Assembly: GCA_964415525.1 (NCBI GenBank) | Contig: CAYQAS010000012.1 | Span: forward strand, 1 to 56,967 | Source of the DNA: CAZPUI01 sp964415525 | GTDB taxonomy: Bacteria; Acidobacteriota; Holophagae; Holophagales; Holophagaceae | DNA: 56,967 nucleotides | Direction of reading: 5' to 3' | Part shown: one piece after another, positions 1 through 7,494 of the stretch | Numbering within the stretch: position 1 is the first letter of the stretch | Layout of the letters: every line of letters starts with the position of its first letter | Program-made: the position numbers and the translations under genes | The notes under the pieces: generated by a model | The model's input: the letters and a program-made list of their open reading frames with translations, nothing else | What the model was told of the DNA's origin: nothing | Database searches by the model: none

Positions 1-372
1 GGTTCGGCGAATGAGGTGCACCAACTGCCCCATGCCGATGGACATGGAGTCGCCGTCGCCGCTCACTAGGAGATTGGTGAGGGTGCGGTTGGCGAGGGTG
101 GCGCCCGTGAGCACGGCGGCAGCGCGACCGTGCACAGTGTTGAAACCCCAGGCTTGGCTCATGAAGTAGGTGGGGGTCTTGCTGGAGCAGCCGATGCCGG
201 AGACTTTGGCGACACGGTGGGGCTCGATGCCGAGTTCCCAGCTCGCCTGGATGATCTGCGCGGTGATGGCATCGTGGCCGCAGCCGGGACAGAGGGTGCT
301 CTTGGCGCCGACGTAGTCCTGCTTCGTCAGCCCAAGCTTGTTCACGGGGACGGTGGTGGTGGCGGTGGACAT
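1..372 (-). CDS. korB: 2-oxoacid:ferredoxin oxidoreductase, beta subunit (partial, C-terminus outside window)
   Basis: This subunit carries the thiamine-diphosphate site of an enzyme that oxidatively decarboxylates 2-oxoacids (2-oxoglutarate or pyruvate class) with CoA and ferredoxin. The 124 visible codons begin MSTATTTVPVNKLGLTKQDY. They include the cysteine motif CPGCGHD (about residues 28-34) and GDGDSMSIG (about 109-117), the TPP/Mg-binding motif of the family. The frame is open to the window edge, so the C-terminal half lies outside. It follows the alpha gene with an 8-base gap, so the two are one operon. Substrate preference (2-oxoglutarate versus pyruvate) cannot be settled from this piece. 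Confidence 0.93.
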   Translation of the reverse strand, partial: MSTATTTVPVNKLGLTKQDYVGAKSTLCPGCGHDAITAQIIQASWELGIEPHRVAKVSGIGCSSKTPTYFMSQAWGFNTVHGRAAAVLTGATLANRTLTNLLVSGDGDSMSIGMGQLVHLIRRT

Positions 373-380
373 GGCGGCAC

Positions 381-2213
381 CTAGGCGTGAATCGGGGCTT
401 GAGTCTGGGCGAAGAACAGGTCGAGCACGTTCTGGGCGGAGAGGCTACTGGAGTCGTAGTGCCTCAGCCGCCGGATGCGCGTGGCGAACTCCGGATAGGC
501 ATCGATGAGCAGCGAAGCCATCTGGCCATCCCGGTTCTGGTCGACGACATGCACCACCTCATGGGAGGCGAGGAATTCCTGCACGTCCTTCGTGAAAGGG
601 AAGGCCCGCACCCGCAGGTAGTCCGTCTCCTGGTGGTGATCCTCGCGCAGGGTATCCCGAGCTTCCTCCACTGCGGGGTGGGAACTGCCATAGGCGAGAA
701 TTCCCACCTGGGAACCGCGTACATCGAGCACCGATGCCGGCATCAGGGATTTGGCGGTCTCGAACTTCAGCTTCAGGCGATCCACCTTGGCCTTGTAGTC
801 CTCAGGCTTCTCGCTGTAGAAGGCCTGAGGCGTGTGGCCCGTGCCGCGTGTGAAGAAGGCGCCCTTGCCTCCGGCGGTGCCGGGCAGGGTGCGGTAGCAG
901 ATGCCGTCGCCGTCGACGTCTTTGTAGCGGCCCCAGTCCTGGACGGCCGCCAGTTCCTCCTGGTTGAGCACCTTGCCGCGGTCGAGCGGTTCGTCGGGAT
1001 AGGCGAAAGGCTGGCTCGCCCAGTTCTGCATCCCAAGATCGAGGTCCGTCATCACGAAGACAGGCGTCTGAAGGCGTTCCGAAAGGTCGAAGGCGTCGTA
1101 GGTAAACCGGAAACACTCCTCCATGGTGGCGGGGTAGTAGCAGGGGTGTTCGGTGTCGCCGTGGCTGGCCTTGGCGCAGTATTCGATGTCGCCCTGCATG
1201 GTGTGGGTGGGCAATCCCGTGGAAGGCCCCGTGCGCTGGACGTTGATGAAGACGCCGGGGTTTTCAGTCCAGTAGCCCAGGCCGATGAACTCGCTCATGA
1301 GGCTGACCCCGGGGCCCGAGGTGGCGGTCATGCTGCGGGCGCCCGCCCAGCCTGCGCCCACAACCACACCGGCGGAGGCGATCTCGTCTTCCATCTGCAG
1401 GATGGCGATGCTGGATTTCCCCGTGGCGGGATCCTTGCGGAAGCGCTCGGAATAGCTTGCGAGGGTCTCGATGACGCTGCTGCTGGGGGTGATGGGATAC
1501 CAGGCAACCACGGTGACGCCCGCGAAGAGTGCGCCCAGGGCACAGGCTGCATTGCCGTCCAGGATGATCTGACCTTCGGTCTTGTGGTCACGGATGACCT
1601 TCAAACGATCCTGAGGCGGCAGGTGTTCCATCGCCCAGTCATAGCCCACCTGGACGGCGGTCTGGTTGAGGTCAATGGCCTTCTGCTTGCCCTTGAGCTG
1701 CCTCGTGAGGGCGCTCTTGGATTCCTCGATGTCGAGGCCCAGCAGAGCGTCGGCCACCCCGACATAGACCATGTTCTTCACGAGTTTCTGGAGCTTTACA
1801 TCCGCACAGGCCGTCGCCGCCAAACCCTGGAAGGGCACGGGGAGGAAGACGATATCGGAGCGAAGGGTGTCGAGTTTCAGGGGTTCGTCGTAGATGACGA
1901 AGGCACCCGGGGCGAGTTTCGTCACGTCTTCGCGTGCCGTCTCGGGATTCATGCAGATCATGAGGTCGATGGCGGCCTTGCGAGCGACGTAGCCGCGATG
2001 GCTCGCCCGGATCTGGAACCAGGTCGGCAACCCTGAGATGTTCGAGGGGAAGAAGTTCTTGCCACTGACCGGAACGCCCATCTGGAAGATGGTGCGCATG
2101 AGCACGTTGTTGGCGGTCTGGCTTCCCGAGCCGTTGACCGTGGCCACCTCGATGCTGAAGTCGTTGATGCGGGTGGCGGTCGGTGTGACGTGTGGTCCGG
2201 GCCTTTCGGGCAT
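381..2213 (-). CDS. korA: 2-oxoacid:ferredoxin oxidoreductase, alpha subunit (gamma-alpha fusion)
   Basis: The 610-residue protein fuses the gamma domain (about residues 15-205, beginning with a GSGSQTAN motif) to the pyrimidine-binding alpha domain (about 215-610, with YPITPSSS and GPSTGLPT motifs). This is the KorA/PorA-type arrangement of two-subunit enzymes. It pairs with the beta subunit directly downstream and would pass electrons to ferredoxin. This fits an anaerobic or facultative central metabolism using a reductive or oxidative TCA step. The ATG start at 2213 is preceded by a purine-rich GGGGGAA stretch. The gene is divergent from lexA across a 193-base spacer. Family assignment is firm; the exact 2-oxoacid is inferred. 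Confidence 0.93.
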   Translation of the reverse strand: MPERPGPHVTPTATRINDFSIEVATVNGSGSQTANNVLMRTIFQMGVPVSGKNFFPSNISGLPTWFQIRASHRGYVARKAAIDLMICMNPETAREDVTKLAPGAFVIYDEPLKLDTLRSDIVFLPVPFQGLAATACADVKLQKLVKNMVYVGVADALLGLDIEESKSALTRQLKGKQKAIDLNQTAVQVGYDWAMEHLPPQDRLKVIRDHKTEGQIILDGNAACALGALFAGVTVVAWYPITPSSSVIETLASYSERFRKDPATGKSSIAILQMEDEIASAGVVVGAGWAGARSMTATSGPGVSLMSEFIGLGYWTENPGVFINVQRTGPSTGLPTHTMQGDIEYCAKASHGDTEHPCYYPATMEECFRFTYDAFDLSERLQTPVFVMTDLDLGMQNWASQPFAYPDEPLDRGKVLNQEELAAVQDWGRYKDVDGDGICYRTLPGTAGGKGAFFTRGTGHTPQAFYSEKPEDYKAKVDRLKLKFETAKSLMPASVLDVRGSQVGILAYGSSHPAVEEARDTLREDHHQETDYLRVRAFPFTKDVQEFLASHEVVHVVDQNRDGQMASLLIDAYPEFATRIRRLRHYDSSSLSAQNVLDLFFAQTQAPIHA

Positions 2214-2347
2214 GGCGGTTCCCCCTTCACCCTGTTGGTTGCCCCTCGAAAGCGGAATGTCCCGTCACCAGAACGATTCCTCACAGGAAATCGCGATCTG
2301 GACCGGCATGATGGCACGGTCGTCACGGACGCACTGGGGCGAACGTT

Positions 2348-2389
2348 GGGTCAAAAAAAGCGAAATATGGGTTGAAGCAAAAGCGAAAT
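2348..2389 (+). promoter_or_regulatory. Candidate LexA operator: two direct repeats overlapping the lexA promoter
   Basis: The sequence AAAAGCGAAAT occurs twice, at 2356-2366 and 2379-2389, 23 bases apart. Each copy is preceded by a similar GGGT-T/C-purine stretch (from 2348 and 2369). The second copy covers the spacer of the predicted lexA promoter. Position and repetition suggest an autoregulatory site. The sequence differs from the E. coli (CTGT-N8-ACAG) and Gram-positive SOS boxes, so its role is inferred. Confidence 0.45.
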
Positions 2390-2400
2390 TGACCTAAGCT
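2372..2400 (+). promoter_or_regulatory. lexA promoter, predicted leaderless transcript
   Basis: TTGAAG (2372-2377) and TAAGCT (2395-2400) are separated by 17 bases, a canonical sigma-70 spacing. The -10 hexamer ends 6 bases before the ATG at 2407, so transcription would start at the start codon. No Shine-Dalgarno sequence is present. Confidence 0.6.
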
Positions 2401-2406
2401 TTGGGT

Positions 2407-3048
2407 ATGAAACCGACTGATCTCACCAAGCGGCAGCATGCAGTGCTGCAGTTCATCCGTTCCTTCGTCCAGGAGGAGGGCCGCAGCCCGACCCTCAAGG
2501 AAATTGGCGAAGGCGTGGGCTCGAGTGCCGTAAGCACCATCCACAAACACGTGCAGCATCTGATCGACAAGGGCTTTCTCCAGCGCAGCCAGGGCTGCGG
2601 AAACAACATCATCCTTACGGAGGATGTGGAAGAGCCCGCTCCCACGCGGGAAGCGCCCGCCGCCTTGACGCGAATATTTCCCTTTTGCGGGGATGTCGCT
2701 GCCGGGGCGCCATTGATCCCCGAGACTCGAGCCCTGCCCGTGGAAGTGCCCAATTCCATCCACCGGGACCGCGATGGACTCTTCGTGCTGCGGGTCCGGG
2801 GCGAATCGATGGTGGACGATTCAATTCTCGACGGGGATCTCGTCGTGCTCCAGAAGCGACAGGAATACAGGAATGGGGAGCGTGTCGTGGCGCTGATCGA
2901 TGGCGAGGAGGCCACCCTCAAGGAATTCCGGCGGGATGGCAAGGGCGTGTGGTTGATCCCCCACAACCCCGACCTCTCCCCGGTCTGCTTATCGCCCGAG
3001 CGCGTCATGATTCAGGGTGCGTTGGTAGGCGTGATGCGCAGCTGTTGA
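2407..3048 (+). CDS. lexA: LexA repressor, SOS response regulator
   Basis: LexA represses DNA-damage genes and cleaves itself when RecA is activated. The 213-residue protein has an N-terminal winged helix-turn-helix (about 1-70) and a C-terminal S24 peptidase domain. The cleavage pair is Ala99-Gly100 within VAAGAP, the catalytic serine is Ser134 (GESMVDDS) and the lysine is Lys172 (EATLKEF). The length is normal for LexA. A TTG two codons upstream is in frame, but the ATG at 2407 fits both the family N-terminus and the predicted promoter. A direct-repeat candidate operator lies just upstream, and an intrinsic terminator follows. Confidence 0.95.
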   Translation: MKPTDLTKRQHAVLQFIRSFVQEEGRSPTLKEIGEGVGSSAVSTIHKHVQHLIDKGFLQRSQGCGNNIILTEDVEEPAPTREAPAALTRIFPFCGDVAAGAPLIPETRALPVEVPNSIHRDRDGLFVLRVRGESMVDDSILDGDLVVLQKRQEYRNGERVVALIDGEEATLKEFRRDGKGVWLIPHNPDLSPVCLSPERVMIQGALVGVMRSC

Positions 3049-3079
3049 GACCTGCGGCTCGGGAGCGCTGCATGGCAGA

Positions 3080-3112
3080 CAGGGGTCCGTTTCGGCGGAC
3101 CCCTGTTTCTCT
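3080..3112 (+). terminator. Intrinsic terminator of lexA
   Basis: A perfect 10-bp stem (CAGGGGTCCG, 3080-3089, with CGGACCCCTG, 3096-3105) with a 6-base loop is followed by TTTCTCTT. Confidence 0.85.
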
Positions 3113-3158
3113 TGGCCGGAATTGTGTGGCCTCCGTGGTTGCGGCTCGGTTTCCCCGC

Positions 3159-3164
3159 TACACT
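3159..3164 (+). promoter_or_regulatory. Possible -10 box of the mglA-lolA operon
   Basis: TACACT lies 26 bases before the mglA start, giving a short leader that contains GAGGA as ribosome binding site. No good -35 is seen. The same hexamer occurs before pal and ruvA. Confidence 0.3.
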
Positions 3165-3190
3165 GAGGCTGCTTTCCCGAGGATTCATCA

Positions 3191-4321
3191 ATGGTGTTTT
3201 TCAACCACGCCACAAGGCAAATGACGGTCAAGATCGTCTATTACGGCCCAGGGTTGTGTGGGAAAACCACGAACCTCAACACGATTTATGGCCGAACGTC
3301 CCAGAAGGCGCGCGGGGAAATGGTGTCTCTGAACACCGAGACAGATCGAACCTTGTTCTTCGATCTGCTGCCGATGGATGTCGGCATGGTGGGCGGTTTC
3401 AAGGCCAAACTTCAGCTGTACACCGTGCCTGGGCAGGTGTTCTACAACTCCACCCGAAAGCTGGTGCTGAAGGGTGTGGATGGCATCGTCTTCGTCGCTG
3501 ACAGCCAGGTGCCGATGTTCGACGCAAATAAGGAAAGCCTTCAGAACCTCGAGGACAACCTGCGCGAACTGGGCATGGACCTTCACGGGATTCCGATGGT
3601 GTTCCAGTGGAACAAGCGGGATCTGAAGAACGTGGTTGCCCTGGACCAAATGGAGCGTGAGCTCAATCCTCGCCAGTTGCCGAGTTTCCAGGGGATCGCC
3701 CAGGAAGGGCAGGGTGTCTTCGAGACCCTGCGAGGCGTCACCCGCATCTCTCTCGAGCACATCGTCTCCCACCACCTGGGAGACGCTCCTGATCCGCGGC
3801 CTGCGCTGCGGCCAGAGCCGCCCGTGGTAGAGCAGAATGTGATTCCCACGTCTGTGGTCACGGAGGCCCTGTCCGATCAGGATCTGGGTTCCGGGCATGC
3901 TTGGGATGCCACGCCTCCCGTGGGTTTTATCCCTGAGTCGGCTGCTCCAAAGGCCTTGCCGGTTGCGACCTCACCTCACGTGCCCCCAGTCGTTGCTGCA
4001 ACACACGCAATGGCACCACCCTCAAGGCCTGTTCCCCGCCCCGACTTCGCTCCACCCGTCCTGAAGCGCCCGGCCATGCCGGCAGCGCCAAAGGCCCTGG
4101 CACCTGCAGCACCAAAGCTCAAGGCGCCCATGGCGCCGACGATGCCTGCCCTACCGTCGGGTATCAAGATCTCTCTTCCCGCTGGATTGGACTCGGAAGA
4201 ACTCGAAATCCGGATCGAAGTCCGCAGCGGAGGCCGCCTCGTCGGCGAGGCCGAGCTTCGGAAAGGCGCCCCGGTCGTGGGCGCCGGGCTCAAGCTGGCC
4301 CTGGACCTCAAACGGGGCTGA
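3191..4321 (+). CDS. mglA: MglA-family Ras-like GTPase with a long C-terminal extension
   Basis: MglA-type GTPases are switches for cell polarity and motility (gliding, twitching) and normally work with the MglB activator. The G domain (about residues 10-200) shows the P-loop GPGLCGKTTN (19-28), the family-specific TVPGQVFYNSTRK segment in place of a DxxG switch, and NKRD for guanine recognition. MglA is usually about 195 residues, but this protein has 376. The extra part is a Pro/Ala-rich linker (about 235-320) and a strand-rich tail (about 320-376). No mglB is in the window. The ATG at 3191 has GAGGA 7 bases upstream. It is followed after 1 base by a lolA-like gene. Confidence 0.88.
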   Translation: MVFFNHATRQMTVKIVYYGPGLCGKTTNLNTIYGRTSQKARGEMVSLNTETDRTLFFDLLPMDVGMVGGFKAKLQLYTVPGQVFYNSTRKLVLKGVDGIVFVADSQVPMFDANKESLQNLEDNLRELGMDLHGIPMVFQWNKRDLKNVVALDQMERELNPRQLPSFQGIAQEGQGVFETLRGVTRISLEHIVSHHLGDAPDPRPALRPEPPVVEQNVIPTSVVTEALSDQDLGSGHAWDATPPVGFIPESAAPKALPVATSPHVPPVVAATHAMAPPSRPVPRPDFAPPVLKRPAMPAAPKALAPAAPKLKAPMAPTMPALPSGIKISLPAGLDSEELEIRIEVRSGGRLVGEAELRKGAPVVGAGLKLALDLKRG

Positions 4322-4322
4322 C

Positions 4323-4895
4323 ATGATTCGCATCCTTCCCCTGCTCCTTGGAGGCATGGCGCTTCTTGGGCAGGAACCTCCCTCGTGGTACCGAGCCCTC
4401 CAGGGGCTTCCGGGTCTGGAGGCGCGCTTCGAGCAGGTCGGCGAAAGCGCCGTCTTCCGATCGCTGAAGCGTCAGGGAACCCTGCAAGTCAGTCGGGGTG
4501 GGCGGCTTCGCGTGAATTACGACAAGGGGCTCCAGCTGGTGTGCGATGGGCGCACGCTTACCCAGTTCGATCCCTTGGCCCGTAGCGCCCAGCGCCTGGA
4601 ATTGCAGATGGCCCTCAAAGATGCACCCCTGCTCGCCTTGCTGGTGGATCCAGGCATGGTGAACCAGCACTACCGGATCCGTTCCGAAGGCCCGAAGGTC
4701 GTGCTGGAGCCCCTCAAAAATGGGATGACGCCTGTGGAGCTGACCGGAGAAGGTGCCCTGCTCTCCTCGGTCACATGGACGGACGGCACTGGTGCCCGCC
4801 AGACCCTCAGGCTCATCAAGCCCGCGCTTCGACGAGAATTCCCAAAAGGCACTTTCGAGGCGAAACTCCCTGCCGGCACACGCTGGATCCACTGA
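4323..4895 (+). CDS. LolA-like periplasmic lipoprotein carrier
   Basis: LolA-type proteins carry lipoproteins or related lipids across the periplasm to the outer membrane. The 190-residue product has a short signal peptide (MIRILPLLLGGMALLGQ). It then has the LolA pattern: an early FEQ motif (LEARFEQVGESAVF), a basic-aromatic segment with GRLRVNYDKG, CDGRTLTQFDP, and a C-terminal strand region with VTWTDGTGARQTLRL. It starts 1 base after the mglA stop, so the two are almost certainly co-translated. A hairpin terminator follows. It could belong to a LolA-like subfamily rather than be the canonical carrier. Confidence 0.78.
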   Translation: MIRILPLLLGGMALLGQEPPSWYRALQGLPGLEARFEQVGESAVFRSLKRQGTLQVSRGGRLRVNYDKGLQLVCDGRTLTQFDPLARSAQRLELQMALKDAPLLALLVDPGMVNQHYRIRSEGPKVVLEPLKNGMTPVELTGEGALLSSVTWTDGTGARQTLRLIKPALRREFPKGTFEAKLPAGTRWIH

Positions 4896-4898
4896 AAA

Positions 4899-4920
4899 CG
4901 CCCGGTTCTCCGGGCGCTTT
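4899..4920. terminator. Bidirectional terminator between lolA-like gene and cyclophilin gene
   Basis: A 7-bp stem CGCCCGG/CCGGGCG (4899-4916) with a TTCT loop is flanked by AAAA on the left and CTTT on the right. It can serve both convergent genes. Confidence 0.7.
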
Positions 4921-4942
4921 CGAATCCGTTGTTGGCGGTGTG

Positions 4943-5512
4943 CTACTGGACTTCTTCCGCCTTCTGGATGACGACGATGGGGGTCGGGACGTTCTTGTGG
5001 GGGCCTTTCGCTCCCGTCTTGACCTTGCGGATCTTGTCCACAATATCCATGCCTTCCACCACCTTGCCGAAGGCGCAGTAGCCGTAACCGGACATGGTCT
5101 CCGCGGTAAAGTTGAGGTTGGGGTTGTCCTTCACGTTGATGAAGAACTGGGTGGTCCCGCCGAATGGATTCCCAACGGGAAGCGCGAGGGCAATGGTGCC
5201 GCGCTTGTTCAGCATGCCCTTGCTCTTGGCCAGCTTTGCCTCGTTGGTGACGGGTGCGTCCTTGGGTTTCTCCTGGAGGTTCTCGGTGTAGCCGCCGCCC
5301 TGGATGGCAAAATCCGGAACCACGCGGTGGAAGACCGTACCGGCATAGAACCCCTTCCTTACATATTTCAGGAAGTTCTCCACGGTCTTAGGAGCCGCTT
5401 CCGGTTCGAGCTGGAGCGTGAAGGCGCCAAGGGATGTCGTGACCTTCACCTTGGGCTTTGAGGGCGCAGCGAAGAGGCTGAGGGTGGCAAGGGCAAGCAT
5501 GAGTGCGCGCAC
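4943..5512 (-). CDS. ppiA: Secreted cyclophilin-type peptidyl-prolyl isomerase
   Basis: The enzyme speeds cis-trans isomerisation of X-Pro bonds in folding proteins, here probably in the periplasm. The cyclophilin core shows VFHRVVPDFAIQGG, GTTQFFI (as GNPFGGTTQFFINV) and FGKVVEGMDIVDKI. The chosen start is GTG at 5512, because AGGAG lies 5 bases upstream and the result (MRALMLALATLSLFAAPSKP) is a clean signal peptide, giving 189 residues. Two in-frame ATGs (5539 and 5500) are less well placed. It is convergent with the lolA-like gene and transcribed away from the tRNA gene. Confidence 0.9.
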   Translation of the reverse strand: MRALMLALATLSLFAAPSKPKVKVTTSLGAFTLQLEPEAAPKTVENFLKYVRKGFYAGTVFHRVVPDFAIQGGGYTENLQEKPKDAPVTNEAKLAKSKGMLNKRGTIALALPVGNPFGGTTQFFINVKDNPNLNFTAETMSGYGYCAFGKVVEGMDIVDKIRKVKTGAKGPHKNVPTPIVVIQKAEEVQ

Positions 5513-5616
5513 AGAAGCTCCTGGTGAGATCGAACCCATTATCCACGGGCTTTGAGGGACGGGCAGCCCCGCGTGGAGCCTCTTTCCAAGAGGGGCGGGC
5601 ATGGTATTTTTGTAAT

Positions 5617-5692
5617 GGCCCTTTAGCTCAGCGGTCAGAGCTGGCGGCTCATAACCGCTTGGTCGTGGGTTCGAACCCCACAGGGGCCACCA
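5617..5692 (+). tRNA. tRNA-Ile2 (anticodon CAT, lysidine-modified type)
   Basis: A full cloverleaf with encoded CCA is present: acceptor GGCCCTT/AGGGGCC, D-arm 5626-5641, anticodon loop CTCATAA (5648-5654) with CAT at 5650-5652, and T-arm. A CAT anticodon can mean Met, fMet or Ile2. The G1-C72 pair and the lack of a GGG/CCC anticodon stem exclude the initiator. The overall sequence closely resembles the E. coli ileX product, including the CGCTTGGTCG stretch, so it is called tRNA-Ile2, which needs TilS to read ATA. Confidence 0.85.
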
Positions 5693-5697
5693 AGATA

Positions 5698-5733
5698 AAC
5701 TCCCAAGATTCAGCATCTTGGGAGTTCGCTTTT
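5698..5733 (+). terminator. Terminator of the tRNA-Ile2 gene
   Basis: A perfect 12-bp stem AACTCCCAAGAT/ATCTTGGGAGTT with a 5-base loop is followed by CGCTTTT. It ends the tRNA transcript. Confidence 0.85.
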
Positions 5734-5807
5734 GGGGCCGAGGTGGTGGAGGATACTCGACGCGTCGACCCGAATTGATTGATGTAAGTGTTGAAAACGG
5801 GGGGGTG

Positions 5808-5830
5808 GTTTTGGGACTTTTACCCAAAAC
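5808..5830. repeat. Inverted repeat upstream of the OYE-type oxidoreductase gene
   Basis: GTTTTGGG (5808-5815) and CCCAAAAC (5823-5830) form a perfect 8-bp inverted repeat with a 7-base centre, 61 bases before the gene start. No T-run follows, so it resembles an operator more than a terminator. Function unknown. Confidence 0.35.
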
Positions 5831-5891
5831 ATCCGGGCAGCAACTGCCCCGGTCCTGCTCTGATTGCGGGATGCTGGTGGGAGGAGTTCCC

Positions 5892-6995
5892 ATGTCTATC
5901 CTTCAGCAGCCCATTCAGATCGGCCCCCTCCACTTGGCGAACCGCGTCGTCATGGCTCCCATGGTGACGGCCATGGCGGATGCGCATCACGCCACGGACG
6001 CCCACCTTGCTTGGTACGCGGAGCGTGCGCCCGGTCTGGGTTTGGTGGTGGTGGAGTGTGCGGCCATCGCGCCGGAGGGGACCATCATCCCGCGCCAGTT
6101 GGGCATCTGGGAGGACGCCTTCGTGCCGGGGCTCGCCCGTATTGCCGAGACGATCCACGCGACGGGTACGCCTGCCGTGTTGCAGCTGGTGCATGCCGGA
6201 GCCCGTGCATTTGCCGAGGCTGACGGTCCTGCTCGGGTCGGGGCTTCGGACCTCCGCCTCGCCGCCGGGGCGCCACCGCGCGCGCTGCTCATCGAGGAGA
6301 TCCAGACGCTCGTCCAGGCCTTCGCCGCCGCCGCACGGCGCGCCAAGGCGGCGGGGCTGGATGGCGTCGAGATCCATGCGGCCCACGGCTACCTCCTCAG
6401 CCAGTTCCTGATGCCGCGGGTAAACACCCGCAGCGATGCCTACGGGGGCGATCTAGCTGGGCGCAGCCGCTTCCTGCTGGAGGTGGTGCGTGCCGTGATG
6501 GCGGAAGTGGGGCCGGACTATCCCGTCCTCGTGCGTATGCACGCCACGGAGAACATGGAGGGCGGCCTTGCAGAGGCGGAAGCCGCCATCCTGGCAGGCT
6601 GGCTGGAGGCCGAAGGCGTGGCGGCGCTCGACCTCTCGGGCATCGGCCAGAGCAGCCAGCCCAAGGACACCCTCGGGCCCTATCTGGCCACCAGCTCCGT
6701 GGGGCCGCGAGGCTGGACGCCCGGCGCTTTTGCTGAGGCCGCGGGCCGCGTGAAGGCGGGCACCCGACTGCCCATCATCACGGTGGGGCGCATGGCGGAG
6801 GAGGACGTGGCGGAACGCACCCTGAGTCTCGGCCAGGCGGATCTCATCGCCCTGGGGCGTCAGCTCCTCGCGGACCCCAAGGCGGGGATCAAGCTGCTCC
6901 AGGGCAGGGCTGACGAGATTCTGCGCTGTAAGGAATGTCTGGGCTGCTTTGGGAGCATTCGGAAAGGACCGGTTTCTTGTTCCCTCTGGAACTGA
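5892..6995 (+). CDS. NADH:flavin oxidoreductase (OYE family) with C-terminal Fe-S cysteine motif
   Basis: Old-yellow-enzyme-type TIM barrels bind FMN and reduce activated C=C bonds or related substrates. The 367-residue protein shows the barrel N-terminus NRVVMAPMVTAM, HAAHGYLLSQFL with the family His, and the GRQLLADP phosphate-binding end. It ends with Cys346-x2-Cys349-x2-Cys352-x10-Cys363. That matches the 4Fe-4S motif of 2,4-dienoyl-CoA reductase and trimethylamine dehydrogenase, but the FAD/NAD domains that follow in those enzymes are absent. ATG 5892 has GGGAGGAG upstream. Substrate unknown. Confidence 0.87.
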   Translation: MSILQQPIQIGPLHLANRVVMAPMVTAMADAHHATDAHLAWYAERAPGLGLVVVECAAIAPEGTIIPRQLGIWEDAFVPGLARIAETIHATGTPAVLQLVHAGARAFAEADGPARVGASDLRLAAGAPPRALLIEEIQTLVQAFAAAARRAKAAGLDGVEIHAAHGYLLSQFLMPRVNTRSDAYGGDLAGRSRFLLEVVRAVMAEVGPDYPVLVRMHATENMEGGLAEAEAAILAGWLEAEGVAALDLSGIGQSSQPKDTLGPYLATSSVGPRGWTPGAFAEAAGRVKAGTRLPIITVGRMAEEDVAERTLSLGQADLIALGRQLLADPKAGIKLLQGRADEILRCKECLGCFGSIRKGPVSCSLWN

Positions 6996-7019
6996 GATAA
7001 TGGCCGTTTGGAGTGAATC

Positions 7020-7493
7020 ATGACTGAGACCCCCGAGCGCGCCCCCCGGATCATGGAAGTGCAGGACATCATGAACGTGATTCCGCACCGGTACCCCATC
7101 CTCCTGGTGGATCGCGTCCTGGATTTCGAGCCCGGTCAGTGGATCAAGGCCGTCAAGAACATCTCCATGTCTGACGCCATCTTCCAGGGCCACTTCCCCA
7201 ACAAGCCGACCTTCCCGGGTGTCTACATCATTGAGGCTCTGGCCCAGGCGGGCGCCTGTCTCGCCATGCAGAGCATCGAGAAGGCGGACGAGAAGGTCTG
7301 CTACTTCATGTCCATCGACGGCGTGAAATTCCGGAAGCCCGTGGTGCCTGGCGATCAGCTGGAATTGCGCGTCCAGGTGCTTCAGTTCAAGCCCAAGACC
7401 GCCCGCTTCCGCGGCGAAGCCTTCGTCAATGGCCAGAAGGCCGCCGAGGCCGAGTTCTCCTCCATGATCATCGACGCCCCAAAGGGCGCCTGA
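7020..7493 (+). CDS. fabZ: 3-hydroxyacyl-ACP dehydratase FabZ
   Basis: FabZ removes water from 3-hydroxyacyl-ACP in type II fatty-acid elongation and sets the balance between fatty acids and lipid A. The 157-residue hotdog protein has PHRYPILLVDRV and the active-site segment GHFPNKPTFPGVYIIEALAQ with catalytic His58 and Glu72. A GGAGTGA ribosome binding site precedes the ATG. It lies 1 base before lpxA, the usual fabZ-lpxA pairing of lipid A loci. Confidence 0.96.
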   Translation: MTETPERAPRIMEVQDIMNVIPHRYPILLVDRVLDFEPGQWIKAVKNISMSDAIFQGHFPNKPTFPGVYIIEALAQAGACLAMQSIEKADEKVCYFMSIDGVKFRKPVVPGDQLELRVQVLQFKPKTARFRGEAFVNGQKAAEAEFSSMIIDAPKGA

Positions 7494-7494
7494 G

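Noticed and set aside
387..2036. Long open frame on the + strand opposite korA
   Set aside because: It is antisense to a clear korA gene with strong family motifs and has no ribosome site or recognisable protein.
5540..5893. N-terminal extension of the cyclophilin gene across the tRNA
   Set aside because: The longer frame would run through the tRNA gene, and a good GTG start with AGGAG and signal peptide lies at 5512.
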